Positions 1-7,932 of a DNA stretch of 64,000 nt are shown piece by piece (the first letter of the stretch is position 1; the number at the start of each line of letters is the position of its first letter). A model generated the notes under the pieces. The model saw only the letters and a list, made by a program, of their open reading frames with translations, did not search any database and was not told the DNA's origin. Location: the NCBI RefSeq assembly GCF_014650955.1, contig NZ_BMVY01000010.1, positions 186,001 to 250,000 of the forward strand, in the 5' to 3' direction. Both the position numbers and the translations under genes were made by a program. This DNA is from Streptomyces tauricus. GTDB lineage: Bacteria; Actinomycetota; Actinomycetes; Streptomycetales; Streptomycetaceae.

Positions 1-107
1 ACGCAGTGCCCGGCCAGGCGGTCCAGCAGCACCACCGGGTCGAACCCGTCGGCGAGGGTATCGGCCAGCCCGACGAACGCCTCTGCGAGCTGCTCTTCTC
101 GGGTCAT
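1..107 (-). CDS. GAF-ANTAR regulator, N-terminal fragment (cut by left edge)
   Basis: Only the first 35 codons lie in the window. They read MTREEQLAEAFVGLADTL and on to a Cys near residue 35. This resembles the start of the GAF-ANTAR protein encoded at 3672-4439 (REERLAAAFVELATTL...FLRTLSERC), so the product is probably another GAF-domain ANTAR regulator. The ATG overlaps the TGA of the upstream gene (ATGA, 104-107), which implies translational coupling with that GAF-ANTAR gene. The rest of the protein is outside the window, so the presence of an ANTAR domain is inferred. Confidence 0.7.
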   Translation of the reverse strand, partial: MTREEQLAEAFVGLADTLADGFDPVVLLDRLAGHC

Positions 108-952
108 GACCGGTCACCGTCTCCTTCGTCGCCGAGCCGACCGCGGCCCTTCTGCTGATCGTCGTCCGCTTCCGGATGGAAGCGCAGCGTTCGGGCCAGA
201 ATCTCCTGTGCCACCTCGGTGACCGTCCGTCCTTCCGAGAAGGCATGCGCCCGCAATCGGTCCAGTGCCTGCTCGGGATCGACCCCAAGTTGGACCATGA
301 CCATGCCAACGGCCTGATGGACCTCGATGTGGTCGGCTTCCGCGGCGTCCACCCATGACGCTACTCCTGCTTCGTCCGCCGACAGGAAGCCGTCCGAGGA
401 CGCTTCGAGGTTCAGTACGGCGAACGTGACCGCGTCCCTTGCCAGCAGCGCGATCCGCAGGTCGCGCGGGGACAGGGCGCCGGCGGTGTCCCGGTAGAGG
501 TCGAGGGTGCCGATCGCGAGCGCGCCGGCGCCGAGAGGCAGCGAGAAGACCGCCCGGACACCCAGCTCGACGGCCTGATGGGCGAAGACCGGCCACCGGC
601 GGGCGTCCGGCCCCTGGGTGAGGTCCGGCGCGAGCACCGGGGCGGCCCGGTCGAGGGCACTCTGGCAGGGGCCGTCGCCCAGCGTGTACTGCGCCTCGGC
701 GAGGCGGGCGGCCGTGTCGTCACTGGCGCACCACAGCGCCCGTGCGGTGCTGCTGCCGGTGATCGAGATCGAGGCGCCGGTGACGGGCAGCAGATCCACG
801 CAGGCTCCGCACAGCAGCTCGGGCACCCGGCGCACCTGGCTGGAGGAGGTCAGGGACGTGAAGGCCTCGGTGACCCGGCGACGATCCTCCACATCGGACG
901 GCTGTATACGGTCGGGCATCTCGCTCCCGCCGCCGCGGTTCTCGTGCCGCAT
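104..952 (-). CDS. GAF and ANTAR domain-containing regulator
   Basis: This is a cytoplasmic regulator with a central GAF sensory domain (about residues 30-180) and a C-terminal ANTAR domain (about 205-260; HQAVGMVMVQLGV...ALDRLRAHAF...EVAQEIL). ANTAR domains bind paired RNA stem-loops and prevent transcription termination. No REC domain is present, so the input is presumably a ligand or a partner sensed by the GAF domain. I chose the ATG at 952 because a strong GGAGGTGA lies 6 nt upstream; the in-frame GTG at 961 falls inside that Shine-Dalgarno. The downstream gene is coupled by an ATGA overlap. It belongs to a four-gene GAF-ANTAR group spanning 1-4439. Confidence 0.88.
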   Translation of the reverse strand: MRHENRGGGSEMPDRIQPSDVEDRRRVTEAFTSLTSSSQVRRVPELLCGACVDLLPVTGASISITGSSTARALWCASDDTAARLAEAQYTLGDGPCQSALDRAAPVLAPDLTQGPDARRWPVFAHQAVELGVRAVFSLPLGAGALAIGTLDLYRDTAGALSPRDLRIALLARDAVTFAVLNLEASSDGFLSADEAGVASWVDAAEADHIEVHQAVGMVMVQLGVDPEQALDRLRAHAFSEGRTVTEVAQEILARTLRFHPEADDDQQKGRGRLGDEGDGDRS

Positions 953-1685
953 CGGCTTCACCTCCGCCCGGTCGCACGGCCATCAGCATGATCCGTCAGT
1001 ATCGCTCACGCAGGCATCCCCGAAGGGCCGTCACCCGCCCGTCGCGCCTTGTCACGCCACGGCACCCGAGTTCCCAGTCTCGTCCTTCCGACCGCTGCGG
1101 GCTCACACCGGTCGGAGTCTTACCGGAACCGACGCACACCGGTTTCGGACTCGTACGGTTTCAGCCGCGGTGACCTCCGCCGTACCGCACGCGCCTCCCG
1201 CGCGCTGCCGACCGTGGCCTCCCCGCCGCGCTTGTCGCGCCACCCGCGAGTGGCCGGTCACCCTCTGTCGCGCACTGCCGATCCGGCCTAGGGTGATCAG
1301 TGCCCGAGCCCCCGGCGAAGCACCGCGTGTATCAGTGATCCATGAGCGGAAGCCGAGGTGAGGGCCGTGCGAAGGGGGCCGCGCGCCCTGGCGCATCGGC
1401 ATGCGGCGACCGGCTTCGCCGTGCCGCGCACCGCCCTCGGACGTACGCCGTCCGGCCGCCGTCCCGCACCCGCCGGGTACGCCCGCCGTCACAGGTGCCA
1501 GTTGAGCCCCGCCCTGCCCCGGGCCCCCCGCTGTCCCGCCCCGGCACACCTCCCGGCCTGTCGTTCGATCCCGGCGGCGACCGCCCGGACACCCCGCCCG
1601 GATCGCGAACACGAGCGCGGACATGTCTGCACCAGGAGCGCCCCACACCAGATTCCCTACGCCGAAGAGGGAGTGTTCCGATCCC

Positions 1686-1979
1686 ATGAGGACGCTGGTC
1701 GGCTACGCCAGTGCGCACGGAACCGCCCGGACCTCAACCGAACACCGCCCGGCCGGACCGGTCGAGCACGCTCGCACCGGGACCGTCCCGCACCACTGCC
1801 CGGCCCGGCAGGCGTTCGCGTACGAGGCCTTCGCCCTCGGTGGCGCACCCCGCGCCGGTGCCCGGCCGCTGATCCGTCCGCGGGGGCGTGGCGGGCCGCC
1901 CGGTGCCAGGCCGCCCCGGGGCGAACGGGTCGGGCACAGACGGGCGACGGTCGGGCGGGAGGCGCCCGTCGGCGACTGA
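1686..1979 (+). pseudogene. Decayed flavodoxin-domain protein
   Basis: The frame opens with MRTLVGYASAHGTART, which closely matches the FMN-phosphate-loop start of Streptomyces flavodoxin-domain proteins (MRVLVGYASAHGSTR...). About 45 residues in, at the expected distance, it has AFAYEAFALGGAPRAG, resembling the (G)YDAFVLGSAVHxG block. The sequence between and after these blocks has lost family character, and the frame ends at 97 residues where an intact protein has about 170. I read it as a mutated remnant. A GGGAG sits 12 nt upstream of the ATG. The similarity is judged by eye from memory of the family. Confidence 0.45.
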
Positions 1980-2162
1980 CGAGCCGGGATTCCCGCCCGT
2001 GGACCGGCTGTGGGAGGTGTTCGTGGCGGAGCTCTCCCGCGGGCTGCGCGCAGGAGAGTCCAGGAATCACGGCACGCCGCGGGACAGGGACCGGAGCGCC
2101 CCCGACAAGGAGAACAAGGTCCGGCGCCCTCCTGGAGACGGCGGCGAAAGGAGGAAGAAGTC

Positions 2163-2249
2163 ATGAACCCAGGCCGACCGGCGCAGGAGGGGTGGCCGGC
2201 GCAGGAAGGGATGACCGTGGTGCGGCCGGTCGCGGACGGCTCCGCATGA
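2163..2249 (+). CDS. Possible 28-residue peptide
   Basis: ATG at 2163 is preceded by AAAGGAGG (2147-2154), one of the best ribosome-binding sites in the window. The frame encodes 28 residues with an internal near-repeat (RPAQEGW / PAQEGM) and ends at TGA 2247-2249. No family is recognised. It could be a leader peptide for the GAF-ANTAR gene at 2621, a small protein, or the leftover start of a decayed gene. Confidence 0.35.
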   Translation: MNPGRPAQEGWPAQEGMTVVRPVADGSA

Positions 2250-2620
2250 CGCCTCGTCACCTCACCCGCGCACGGGCCCCGTTCCCGAGGCGCCCGGACA
2301 TCCGGTCCGGAACCAGCGCACAGCCGGCCCCGGACGGCGAGGTCCTGGCACCGGCGGGCGGACTCGGGCACCTCTTCCGTCCGCGCTCACGTATCCCCGC
2401 GCCGCGAAAACGTCAACGGTTCGTAAAGCTTTGCACCCTCGAAAGGACGCGGAGCGGGAGACACCACCGACCCCGACTCACCGTAGTCGCGCGATGGCGC
2501 CATGTGCTTGGCTGTCGTGTGGAACGAACGACAACCCCTCGGTCCGGCGGCGACACCCGGTCACCCGGGGGGCGGTTCGTTCCGGCTCGGCCTCCCACCC
2601 AGCCGTCAGGAAAAACGTGA

Positions 2621-3379
2621 ATGAGCAGCGAACCGCTTGACACCACCCGGGCGCAGGAACTGGCTGCGAGCCTGCTGACTCTGGCCGACGCGCCGGCCCG
2701 GGGTGAGAACGACGAGCATCTCCTGCGCCGGCTCGCGCACGTCACGGCCCTCGTGCCCGGCGTGGACGCCGCCGCCTGCAGCCTGATCGGCCCGGAGGGC
2801 GTTCCCTGGCGGATGGCCGCGTCGGACGAGCGCACGCGCCGGCTGGAGTGCCTTCAGGCCGAGTCCCGGATGGGGCCTTGCCTGGACATCGCACGCGGCA
2901 GGGGACCTCTGGCCAACGTTCCGATGTCCCACCCGCACAGCCGGACCCGCTGGCCCCGCTTCACCAGCCGCGCCCTGTCCGAGGGCTTCACCGCTGTCAC
3001 GGCCCTGCCCCTGGCCCATCAGGACCGGGCGCTGGGCGCGCTCGATCTCTACCACCAGCACGGCCGGCTGGAACAGTCGGGCATCGGGTGGGCCCGGCTC
3101 CTCGCCGACGCCACGGCCGTCGGGCTGACCCATCGTGAGGTGCTGCGCGACGCGCTCGTCCGGGGCGATCAACTGCAGAACGCCCTGAACAGCCGCGTCG
3201 TCATCGAACAGGCCAAGGGCATCCTCGCCGAACGCCTCGACTGCGACCTCCAGGAGGCGTTCGAGCAGTTGCGCGGCCATGCCCGGGCGGAGCGCATGAA
3301 GCTCGCCGACCTGGCCGCCCAGATCGTCGGCAGCCCGTCCGACAGCTCGCCTTTTCCGCGTCGGCGCCGGGCCGTCTGA
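2621..3379 (+). CDS. GAF and ANTAR domain-containing regulator
   Basis: This is a 252-residue protein. The GAF domain covers about residues 12-165 and includes the ESRMGPCLD block typical of this family. The ANTAR domain covers about 180-240 (ALNSRVVIEQAKGILAERL...EAFEQLRGHAR). The VIEQAKG motif is the conserved first ANTAR helix that contacts RNA. The predicted role is antitermination by binding two-loop RNA hairpins in target leaders. A weak AGGAAA precedes the ATG. The C-terminus ends in an Arg-rich tail (PRRRRAV). It is a paralogue of the next gene, 292 nt downstream. Confidence 0.9.
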   Translation: MSSEPLDTTRAQELAASLLTLADAPARGENDEHLLRRLAHVTALVPGVDAAACSLIGPEGVPWRMAASDERTRRLECLQAESRMGPCLDIARGRGPLANVPMSHPHSRTRWPRFTSRALSEGFTAVTALPLAHQDRALGALDLYHQHGRLEQSGIGWARLLADATAVGLTHREVLRDALVRGDQLQNALNSRVVIEQAKGILAERLDCDLQEAFEQLRGHARAERMKLADLAAQIVGSPSDSSPFPRRRRAV

Positions 3380-3671
3380 CGACCGTCGAACCGGCCGCGG
3401 TCACCGGAACCGCGGTCCCGCTCCGGCCGATCGGCGTGCGGCGGGAGTCACCGAACGGAGCCGACCCGTCGCGTGATTGCCATCGAACCCGAACCGCCGT
3501 AGTCGTAGGCTGGATGCCGCCCGCCGTCCCGCGGACCGCCGCCCCGCCGACCGGGGGCCGGAGCGGAACGGAGCCGGCAGAACGAACCGGCGCGGGTCGC
3601 TGCGAGTCGGCGTGATCCGCAGGAACGTACCGGCAGAGACAGGCACGAGAAGAACAGGGGAGGCAGCCGGA

Positions 3672-4439
3672 ATGCCCGAGCAGCCGCGCGAGGAGCGGTT
3701 GGCCGCCGCTTTCGTGGAACTCGCCACGACCCTGACGGGCGACTTCGACGACATCCACTTCCTGCGCACCCTGTCCGAGCGCTGCGTCGAACTGCTGGAC
3801 ATCGCGGCCGCGGGTGTCGCCCTGGCCGTACCCTGGGACGGCCGGGCGCAGGTCACCGGATCCGACGCCCGTGTCCGCAGCCTCGAACGGAACGGCGTCG
3901 ACTGGGGCGAAGGGCCGTGCCAGGACTGTCTGCGCACCGGCAACCCCTCCGAGGGGATCGCCCTCGACCACCCCGCCGCGAGTGCGGCCTGGCCCCGGTT
4001 CACCCACAGGGCCCGCCGACTGGGATTCCACTCGGTCGCCGCGACGCCCCTGCGCGTCCGCGACGAGGTGGTCGGCGCCCTCAGCTTCTTTCTGGACGGG
4101 CCCGGCACACCGGACTCCGGGCAGCTCAGGCTGGGCCGGGCCCTGGCCGACTTCGCCGCCATCCCGATACTGCAGCAGCGGGAACTGCGCCGGCAGATGC
4201 GGCTCACCGAGCAGCTGGAGACCGCGCTGGAGTCCCGCATCCTCGTCGAGCAGGCCAAGGGCGCCCTCGCCCAGCGGCGCCGGATCACCGTGGACGAGGC
4301 CTTCGCGCTGCTGCGCGACCACGCCCGCTCCCGGCGGCGCCGGATCTCGGCCGTGGCCCGGGAGGTCCTGGACGGCACCGGCGAGCTGTCGCTCTCCGAG
4401 CCCGCGGAGCCCGCGGAGCCCGCGGAGCCCGCGGACTGA
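3672..4439 (+). CDS. GAF and ANTAR domain-containing regulator
   Basis: This is a 255-residue protein with a GAF domain (about residues 15-160; GVDWGEGPCQDCLRTG) and an ANTAR domain (about 178-235; ESRILVEQAKGALAQRR...EAFALLRDHAR). The ATG at 3672 has GGGGAGG 8 nt upstream; the longer upstream frame (from 3477) has shadow composition. It is an RNA-binding antiterminator type without a receiver domain. The C-terminus ends in repeated Glu-Pro-Ala units encoded by a 9-bp tandem repeat, probably a length-variable, functionally neutral tail. Confidence 0.9.
   Translation: MPEQPREERLAAAFVELATTLTGDFDDIHFLRTLSERCVELLDIAAAGVALAVPWDGRAQVTGSDARVRSLERNGVDWGEGPCQDCLRTGNPSEGIALDHPAASAAWPRFTHRARRLGFHSVAATPLRVRDEVVGALSFFLDGPGTPDSGQLRLGRALADFAAIPILQQRELRRQMRLTEQLETALESRILVEQAKGALAQRRRITVDEAFALLRDHARSRRRRISAVAREVLDGTGELSLSEPAEPAEPAEPAD
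4398..4433 (+). repeat. 9-bp tandem repeat, four copies, within a GAF-ANTAR gene
   Basis: Four perfect GAGCCCGCG units encode (Glu-Pro-Ala)4 just before the stop codon of the GAF-ANTAR gene. The unit length keeps the frame, so copy-number change would only alter tail length. Confidence 0.9.
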
Positions 4440-4478
4440 TCCGGGGGCACTGTCAGTGGGCCGTGGGATGCTGAGGGC

Positions 4479-4892
4479 ATGACCACGGAGGACTTGGTCC
4501 GACTGCGCAAGGCACGCGACCGCATGGACCGTGAGTACGCGCAGCCGCTGGACGTGCCCATGCTCGCGCGCACCGCGCTGATGTCCCCCGGCCACTTCCA
4601 GCGCAGCTTCCGCGCGGCCTTCGGCGAGACGCCGTACGGCTATCTCATGACGCGCCGCATCGAGCGCGCCAAGGCGCTGCTCCGGCGCGGCGACCTGAGC
4701 GTCACGGAGGTCTGCTTCGCGGTGGGGTGTACGTCGCTCGGTTCGTTCAGCTCCCGCTTCACGGAGCTGGTCGGCCAGACGCCGAGCGCGTACCGGGCGC
4801 GGTCGCACGAACCGGGGGCGGCGATCCCGGCCTGCGTGGCGAAGATGTACACGCGACCGGTGCGCCGAGCGGCGGCGAAGCCTCTAGCGTGA
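4479..4892 (+). CDS. AraC-family regulator with a minimal DNA-binding domain
   Basis: This 137-residue protein is almost entirely an AraC-type double helix-turn-helix (about residues 10-112; MLARTALMSPGHFQRSFRAA, then VTEVCFAVGCTSLGSFSSRF). It has no N-terminal ligand-binding domain. The VOC protein gene begins 4 nt after its stop, a common pairing in actinobacteria, so it probably controls that gene. A -10-like GATGCT ends 6 nt before the ATG, which suggests a leaderless message. The effector is unknown. Confidence 0.87.
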   Translation: MTTEDLVRLRKARDRMDREYAQPLDVPMLARTALMSPGHFQRSFRAAFGETPYGYLMTRRIERAKALLRRGDLSVTEVCFAVGCTSLGSFSSRFTELVGQTPSAYRARSHEPGAAIPACVAKMYTRPVRRAAAKPLA

Positions 4893-4896
4893 GGCC

Positions 4897-5307
4897 ATGG
4901 ACCTCAAAATCGCGCAGTGCTTCATCTCGGTCGACGACCACGACCGGGCGCTCGCCTTCTACCGTGACGTGCTGGGCCTGGAGGTCCGTAACGACGTCGG
5001 TTTCGAGGGCATGCGCTGGGTGACTGTCGGCCCTCCGCTCCAGCCGGACGTGGAGATCGTCCTGGAACCGCCGCTGGCCGATCCGAACGCACCGGCGGCG
5101 GACCGGCAGGCGGTGGCCGAGCTGCTGGCCAAGGGGCTGCTCCGGGGCGTCATCTTCACCACGGAGAACTGCGACGCGACGTACGAGCGGCTGCTCGCCG
5201 CGGATGCCGACATCATCCAGGAACCGATGGACCAGCCGTACGGAGTCCGTGACTGCGCGGTCCGCGACCCCGCGGGCAATCTGCTGCGCTTCACCCAGCG
5301 CAAGTGA
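4897..5307 (+). CDS. VOC family (glyoxalase/bleomycin-resistance fold) protein
   Basis: This 136-residue protein has a single vicinal-oxygen-chelate domain: ISVDDHDRALAFYRDVLGLEV at the N-terminus and VRDCAVRDPAGNLLRFTQ at the C-terminus, the usual beta-alpha-beta-beta-beta halves. The members of this family range from glyoxalases to dioxygenases and drug-binding proteins, so the substrate cannot be assigned. It follows the AraC gene by 4 nt. TAGCGT lies 6 nt before the ATG, so it may also be transcribed separately as a leaderless message. Confidence 0.87.
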   Translation: MDLKIAQCFISVDDHDRALAFYRDVLGLEVRNDVGFEGMRWVTVGPPLQPDVEIVLEPPLADPNAPAADRQAVAELLAKGLLRGVIFTTENCDATYERLLAADADIIQEPMDQPYGVRDCAVRDPAGNLLRFTQRK

Positions 5308-5340
5308 CGGGAGCGGGCACCGGCTGTCGGGTGCCGCCGG

Positions 5341-5607
5341 TCAGGAGTTCCGCTCCGTGGCGGGGCGGGGCTCCTCGGACGGCGCGCCCGGCTCGGTCAT
5401 GAGCACGGGCTCCGCCTCGGCGGCCGTCAGGGCCGGCTCGGCCCCGGCCTTCGCGGGCTCCTCCCCCGCCTCGTAGCTCGCGCAATGGGGGTTGCGGCAG
5501 GGGCCGGGGCCCCAGACAGGCACGTAGACACCCAGGGTCTTGTGCCGACGCACGACCGTGTCGACGGACTGCTCGCAGACCGGACAGAGGGACTCATCGC
5601 TGGCCAT
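5341..5607 (-). CDS. Small zinc-ribbon-like hypothetical protein
   Basis: This 88-residue protein begins MASDESLCPVCEQSVDT and has a second cysteine pair in GPCRNPHCASYE. The CxxC...C(x4)C spacing suggests a structural zinc site in the first 45 residues. The rest is acidic, Ala/Pro-rich and probably disordered. No function is recognised. It is convergent with the VOC gene and stands downstream of the reductase gene on the same strand. Confidence 0.6.
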   Translation of the reverse strand: MASDESLCPVCEQSVDTVVRRHKTLGVYVPVWGPGPCRNPHCASYEAGEEPAKAGAEPALTAAEAEPVLMTEPGAPSEEPRPATERNS

Positions 5608-5662
5608 GCCTCCAGAATATTGCGCAAGGGGCCGGGCCGACAGCCGGGCGGCAGCCCCGGAA

Positions 5663-6247
5663 TCAGCGCTTCCGGCTGTACGTCCGCACGACCGCCCCGT
5701 TCTTGAACGTACGCACCTCGCCGAGCGTGAACTCGCTGATCGCGAAGCCGGAGCCGAACATCGGCATGCCGGTGCCCAGCACGATGGGATACGTCTTGAT
5801 GACCAGCTCGTCGATCTCGTCGATCAGCTCGCCCGCGATCTGCGAGCCGCCGCAGAGGTAGATGCCGAAGTCGCCGTCCTCCGCCTTGAGTTCGCGGACC
5901 TTGCCGACCAGGTCGTCGGCGACGATCTCGACGTTCGGGTCGGGTGACTCCTTCAGCGTGCGCGAGGCGACGTACTCGCGCAGGTGGGCGTAGGGGCTGG
6001 TGACATCGACCTGCAGCGCCAGGTCGTAGCTGGCGCGGCCCTGGACGACCGTGTCGTACTTCTGGTTCGCCAGGTCGTCGAGGCCCAGAGCGCGGCGGCC
6101 GTGGGTGGGCAGCGTCTCCGGATACTCGGTCTTGAGGAACTCGAAGAACTCCTCGTCCACGAACGGGATCATCATCGACCCGTCGCCGCCCGGATCGCCG
6201 ATGAAGCCGTCGATCGAGCAGGCGATGAAATACGTGAGCTTTCGCAA
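5663..6247 (-). CDS. Dihydrofolate reductase family protein (RibD C-terminal fold)
   Basis: The sequence begins LRKLTYFIACSIDGFIGDPGG, typical of the YwjB/RibD-C reductase family. It continues through TVVQGRASYDLAL and IYLCGGSQIAGELIDEIDEL, the NADPH-binding and dimer segments. These proteins resemble DHFR but mostly have unknown substrates. The family-consistent start is TTG at 6247, with GGAAAGAG upstream. It diverges from a TetR gene across a 119-bp promoter region with nested inverted repeats, so TetR control is likely. Confidence 0.82.
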   Translation of the reverse strand: MRKLTYFIACSIDGFIGDPGGDGSMMIPFVDEEFFEFLKTEYPETLPTHGRRALGLDDLANQKYDTVVQGRASYDLALQVDVTSPYAHLREYVASRTLKESPDPNVEIVADDLVGKVRELKAEDGDFGIYLCGGSQIAGELIDEIDELVIKTYPIVLGTGMPMFGSGFAISEFTLGEVRTFKNGAVVRTYSRKR

Positions 6248-6273
6248 GCCGGTCTCTTTCCGTAGGCTGTCTG

Positions 6274-6309
6274 AACCACTCCATTCATAGTGCTTCACTT
6301 GTAGTGGTT
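6274..6309. promoter_or_regulatory. Nested inverted repeat, likely TetR operator
   Basis: AACCACT (6274-6280) pairs with AGTGGTT (6303-6309). Between them AGTG (6289-6292) and CACT (6296-6299) form an inner inverted repeat. The site sits in the divergent promoter region between the reductase and TetR genes, where an autoregulating TetR repressor would bind. Confidence 0.45.
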
Positions 6310-6366
6310 GCAAGGTGATAACTCGTGGATCCCCGTACGGGACTCAAGTGGGAGAAAGGCTTCCGG

Positions 6367-6957
6367 ATGGCGAGCAACCCGCAGCGCCGGGCCGCGCTGG
6401 TCGACGCCGGGGTGGAGGTCCTGGCCCGCGAGGGCGCGCGCGGGCTGACCTTCCGCGCGGTGGACGCCGAGGCCGGGGTACCGGTGGGCACCGCCTCGAA
6501 CTACTTCACCGGCCGCGACGACCTGCTCCGCCAGATCGACACCCGGCTCCACGAGCGGCTGGCCCCGGATCCGGAGGTCATGGCCGAACTCCTGAAGTCA
6601 CCGCGGGACCGCTCGCTGATCACGGCTTTCATGCACGACCTCATGGCCCGCGCCCAGCGCGACCGCACGGGCTACCTGGGCCTCCTGGAAATGCGCCTGG
6701 AAGCCACCCGCCGCCCCGAACTGCGGGCCTCGTACACGAAGACCGTCCGCGCGGACCTCGAGTACGGCATGGAGTTCCACCGCGCCGCGGGCCTCCCGGG
6801 CGGCGACGAAACCGTGACGATCCTCTACGTCGCGATGCTCGGCCTGATCCTCGAACACCTCACCCTGCCGGGAGTACTGGACGGCGTCCTACCAGGAGTA
6901 ACCGTCCCGAACGACCTGGTAGAACGAATCGTCCACACAATCGTCCCCAGCATTTAG
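6367..6957 (+). CDS. TetR family regulator
   Basis: This 196-residue protein has an N-terminal TetR helix-turn-helix (about residues 5-50; LVDAGVEVLAREGARGLTFR then GVPVGTASNYFTGRDDLL) and an all-helical ligand/dimerisation domain. The ATG at 6367 follows GGGAGAAAGG; an upstream GTG at 6325 would add 14 residues. It is divergent from the DHFR-family reductase gene, which is the likely target. The effector is unknown. A dispersed repeat begins right at its stop codon. Confidence 0.88.
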   Translation: MASNPQRRAALVDAGVEVLAREGARGLTFRAVDAEAGVPVGTASNYFTGRDDLLRQIDTRLHERLAPDPEVMAELLKSPRDRSLITAFMHDLMARAQRDRTGYLGLLEMRLEATRRPELRASYTKTVRADLEYGMEFHRAAGLPGGDETVTILYVAMLGLILEHLTLPGVLDGVLPGVTVPNDLVERIVHTIVPSI

Positions 6958-7125
6958 GGGCGCGGGGAACGGCGCACTCAGGCGCAACGGGCGCCCGCCG
7001 CCTTTAGGCGCGCAGGGAAATACGCACCGAGCCTCTGCGGCGCCGCAGCGACAAACGCAACGGCCGGCGCACGTTTTTAGGGGCGCGGGGAACTGCGCAC
7101 CCCAGCCTCAGCGGCGCCGCACCTC
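6953..7125. repeat. Dispersed GC-rich intergenic repeats
   Basis: Copies of the element AGGGGCGCGGGGAACTGCGC start at about 6953 and 7076, with a degenerate one at about 7003. The last two are each followed by a gcggcgccgca palindrome (about 7037 and 7111), giving a roughly 75-bp tandem pattern. The same element recurs in both orientations near 22066, 28187, 54600 and 58545. Confidence 0.75.
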
Positions 7126-7132
7126 AAAACCC

Positions 7133-7741
7133 CTACCCCCGCAGCGGCGAGCGCAAGGGCTCGCGCCACATCGGCCACATCGACGGCCCCGCGGGCAGCG
7201 CGACCGGCCGCCCCGTGAAGGCGAACCCGAGCCGCTCATAGAGCCCCCGGCTCCGCACCCCGCTCGCCTCCAGGTACGCCGCCAGCCCCGCCCCGTCACA
7301 CCGTTCGAGCACGTGCTGGACGAGCGCCGTCCCGAGCCCCTCCCCCTGCCGGTCCGGCCTGACCGCGATCATCCACAGATATTCGTGGGCCGCGCCCGCC
7401 GGATGCGCCTCGGCGGTGAGCCGGGCGATCAGCTCGACCCGTTCGTTGCCGGGATCGACGGCCGCACGCAACTGGGCCGGCCCCTCGACGTCCTCCTCGT
7501 GCTCCCCCGCCGGTATCGACAGCCACAGCGCGCAGGCCGAGCCGTCCTCCGTCACGTCCACGTACCCCGCGTCGAGCACGATGTCGAGGAAGGCCCCCAT
7601 CAGCAGAGGATGCGTACGCCGGCGGTGCTCCGCGTCGGGAAAGACCCAACTGCTCACCGGGTCGTCCTGGAACGCCTCGTCGAGGAGCCGCGTCACGTCC
7701 TCCCGGTCGGCCTCGCCCGCTCTTCGGATCGCCACGCCCAT
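7133..7741 (-). CDS. GNAT family N-acetyltransferase
   Basis: This 202-residue protein has a GNAT fold. The acetyl-CoA-binding motif A is MIAVRPDRQGEGLGTALVQH (about residues 123-142; Q/R-x-x-G-x-G/A), and the C-terminal strand has GLYERLGFAFTGRP. AAAGGGG lies 6 nt before the ATG. The substrate cannot be told from sequence. It is flanked by repeats on the 3' side and by the terminator of the encapsulin operon on the 5' side. Confidence 0.87.
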   Translation of the reverse strand: MGVAIRRAGEADREDVTRLLDEAFQDDPVSSWVFPDAEHRRRTHPLLMGAFLDIVLDAGYVDVTEDGSACALWLSIPAGEHEEDVEGPAQLRAAVDPGNERVELIARLTAEAHPAGAAHEYLWMIAVRPDRQGEGLGTALVQHVLERCDGAGLAAYLEASGVRSRGLYERLGFAFTGRPVALPAGPSMWPMWREPLRSPLRG

Positions 7742-7814
7742 GTCCCGCCCCTTTGCCTCAACGGCCCCTGTCCACTTGGCCGTTACAGCCTAGGCGATCA
7801 CCTGGGCGAGGGGT

Positions 7815-7853
7815 GGCGGGTCCCGCGCACCGTGGGGATGCGCGGGGCCCGCC
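7815..7853. terminator. Hairpin downstream of the encapsulin/prenyltransferase operon
   Basis: GGCGGGTCCCGCGCA (7815-7829) pairs with TGCGCGGGGCCCGCC (7839-7853), a 15-bp stem with one T/G pair and a 9-nt loop. It lies between the polyprenyl synthase stop (7933) and the GNAT start (7741). There is no U-tract, as is usual for Streptomyces. Confidence 0.55.
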
Positions 7854-7932
7854 GAAACCGGAACCTCTCCGCCCCGCCGCGCCGTCAGGTGCCGCACGCG
7901 ACAGAGAGGTCCGGTGTCTCAGACGGCCCTCC

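Larger units (their letters stand above)
953..2620. other. 1.67 kb region with no intact large gene
   Basis: Several long frames exist on both strands, but they have shadow-like composition (runs of R, P, G, A) and no recognisable family. Two things stand out: a flavodoxin-like N-terminus at 1686 that degenerates, and a 28-codon frame with an excellent ribosome-binding site at 2163. The stretch looks like decayed gene space or the leader regions of the flanking GAF-ANTAR genes. Confidence 0.5.

Noticed and set aside
1358..2620. 420-codon plus-strand frame in the gene-poor region
   Set aside because: It is Arg/Pro-rich with no motif, and overlaps a better-supported flavodoxin-like frame in another phase.
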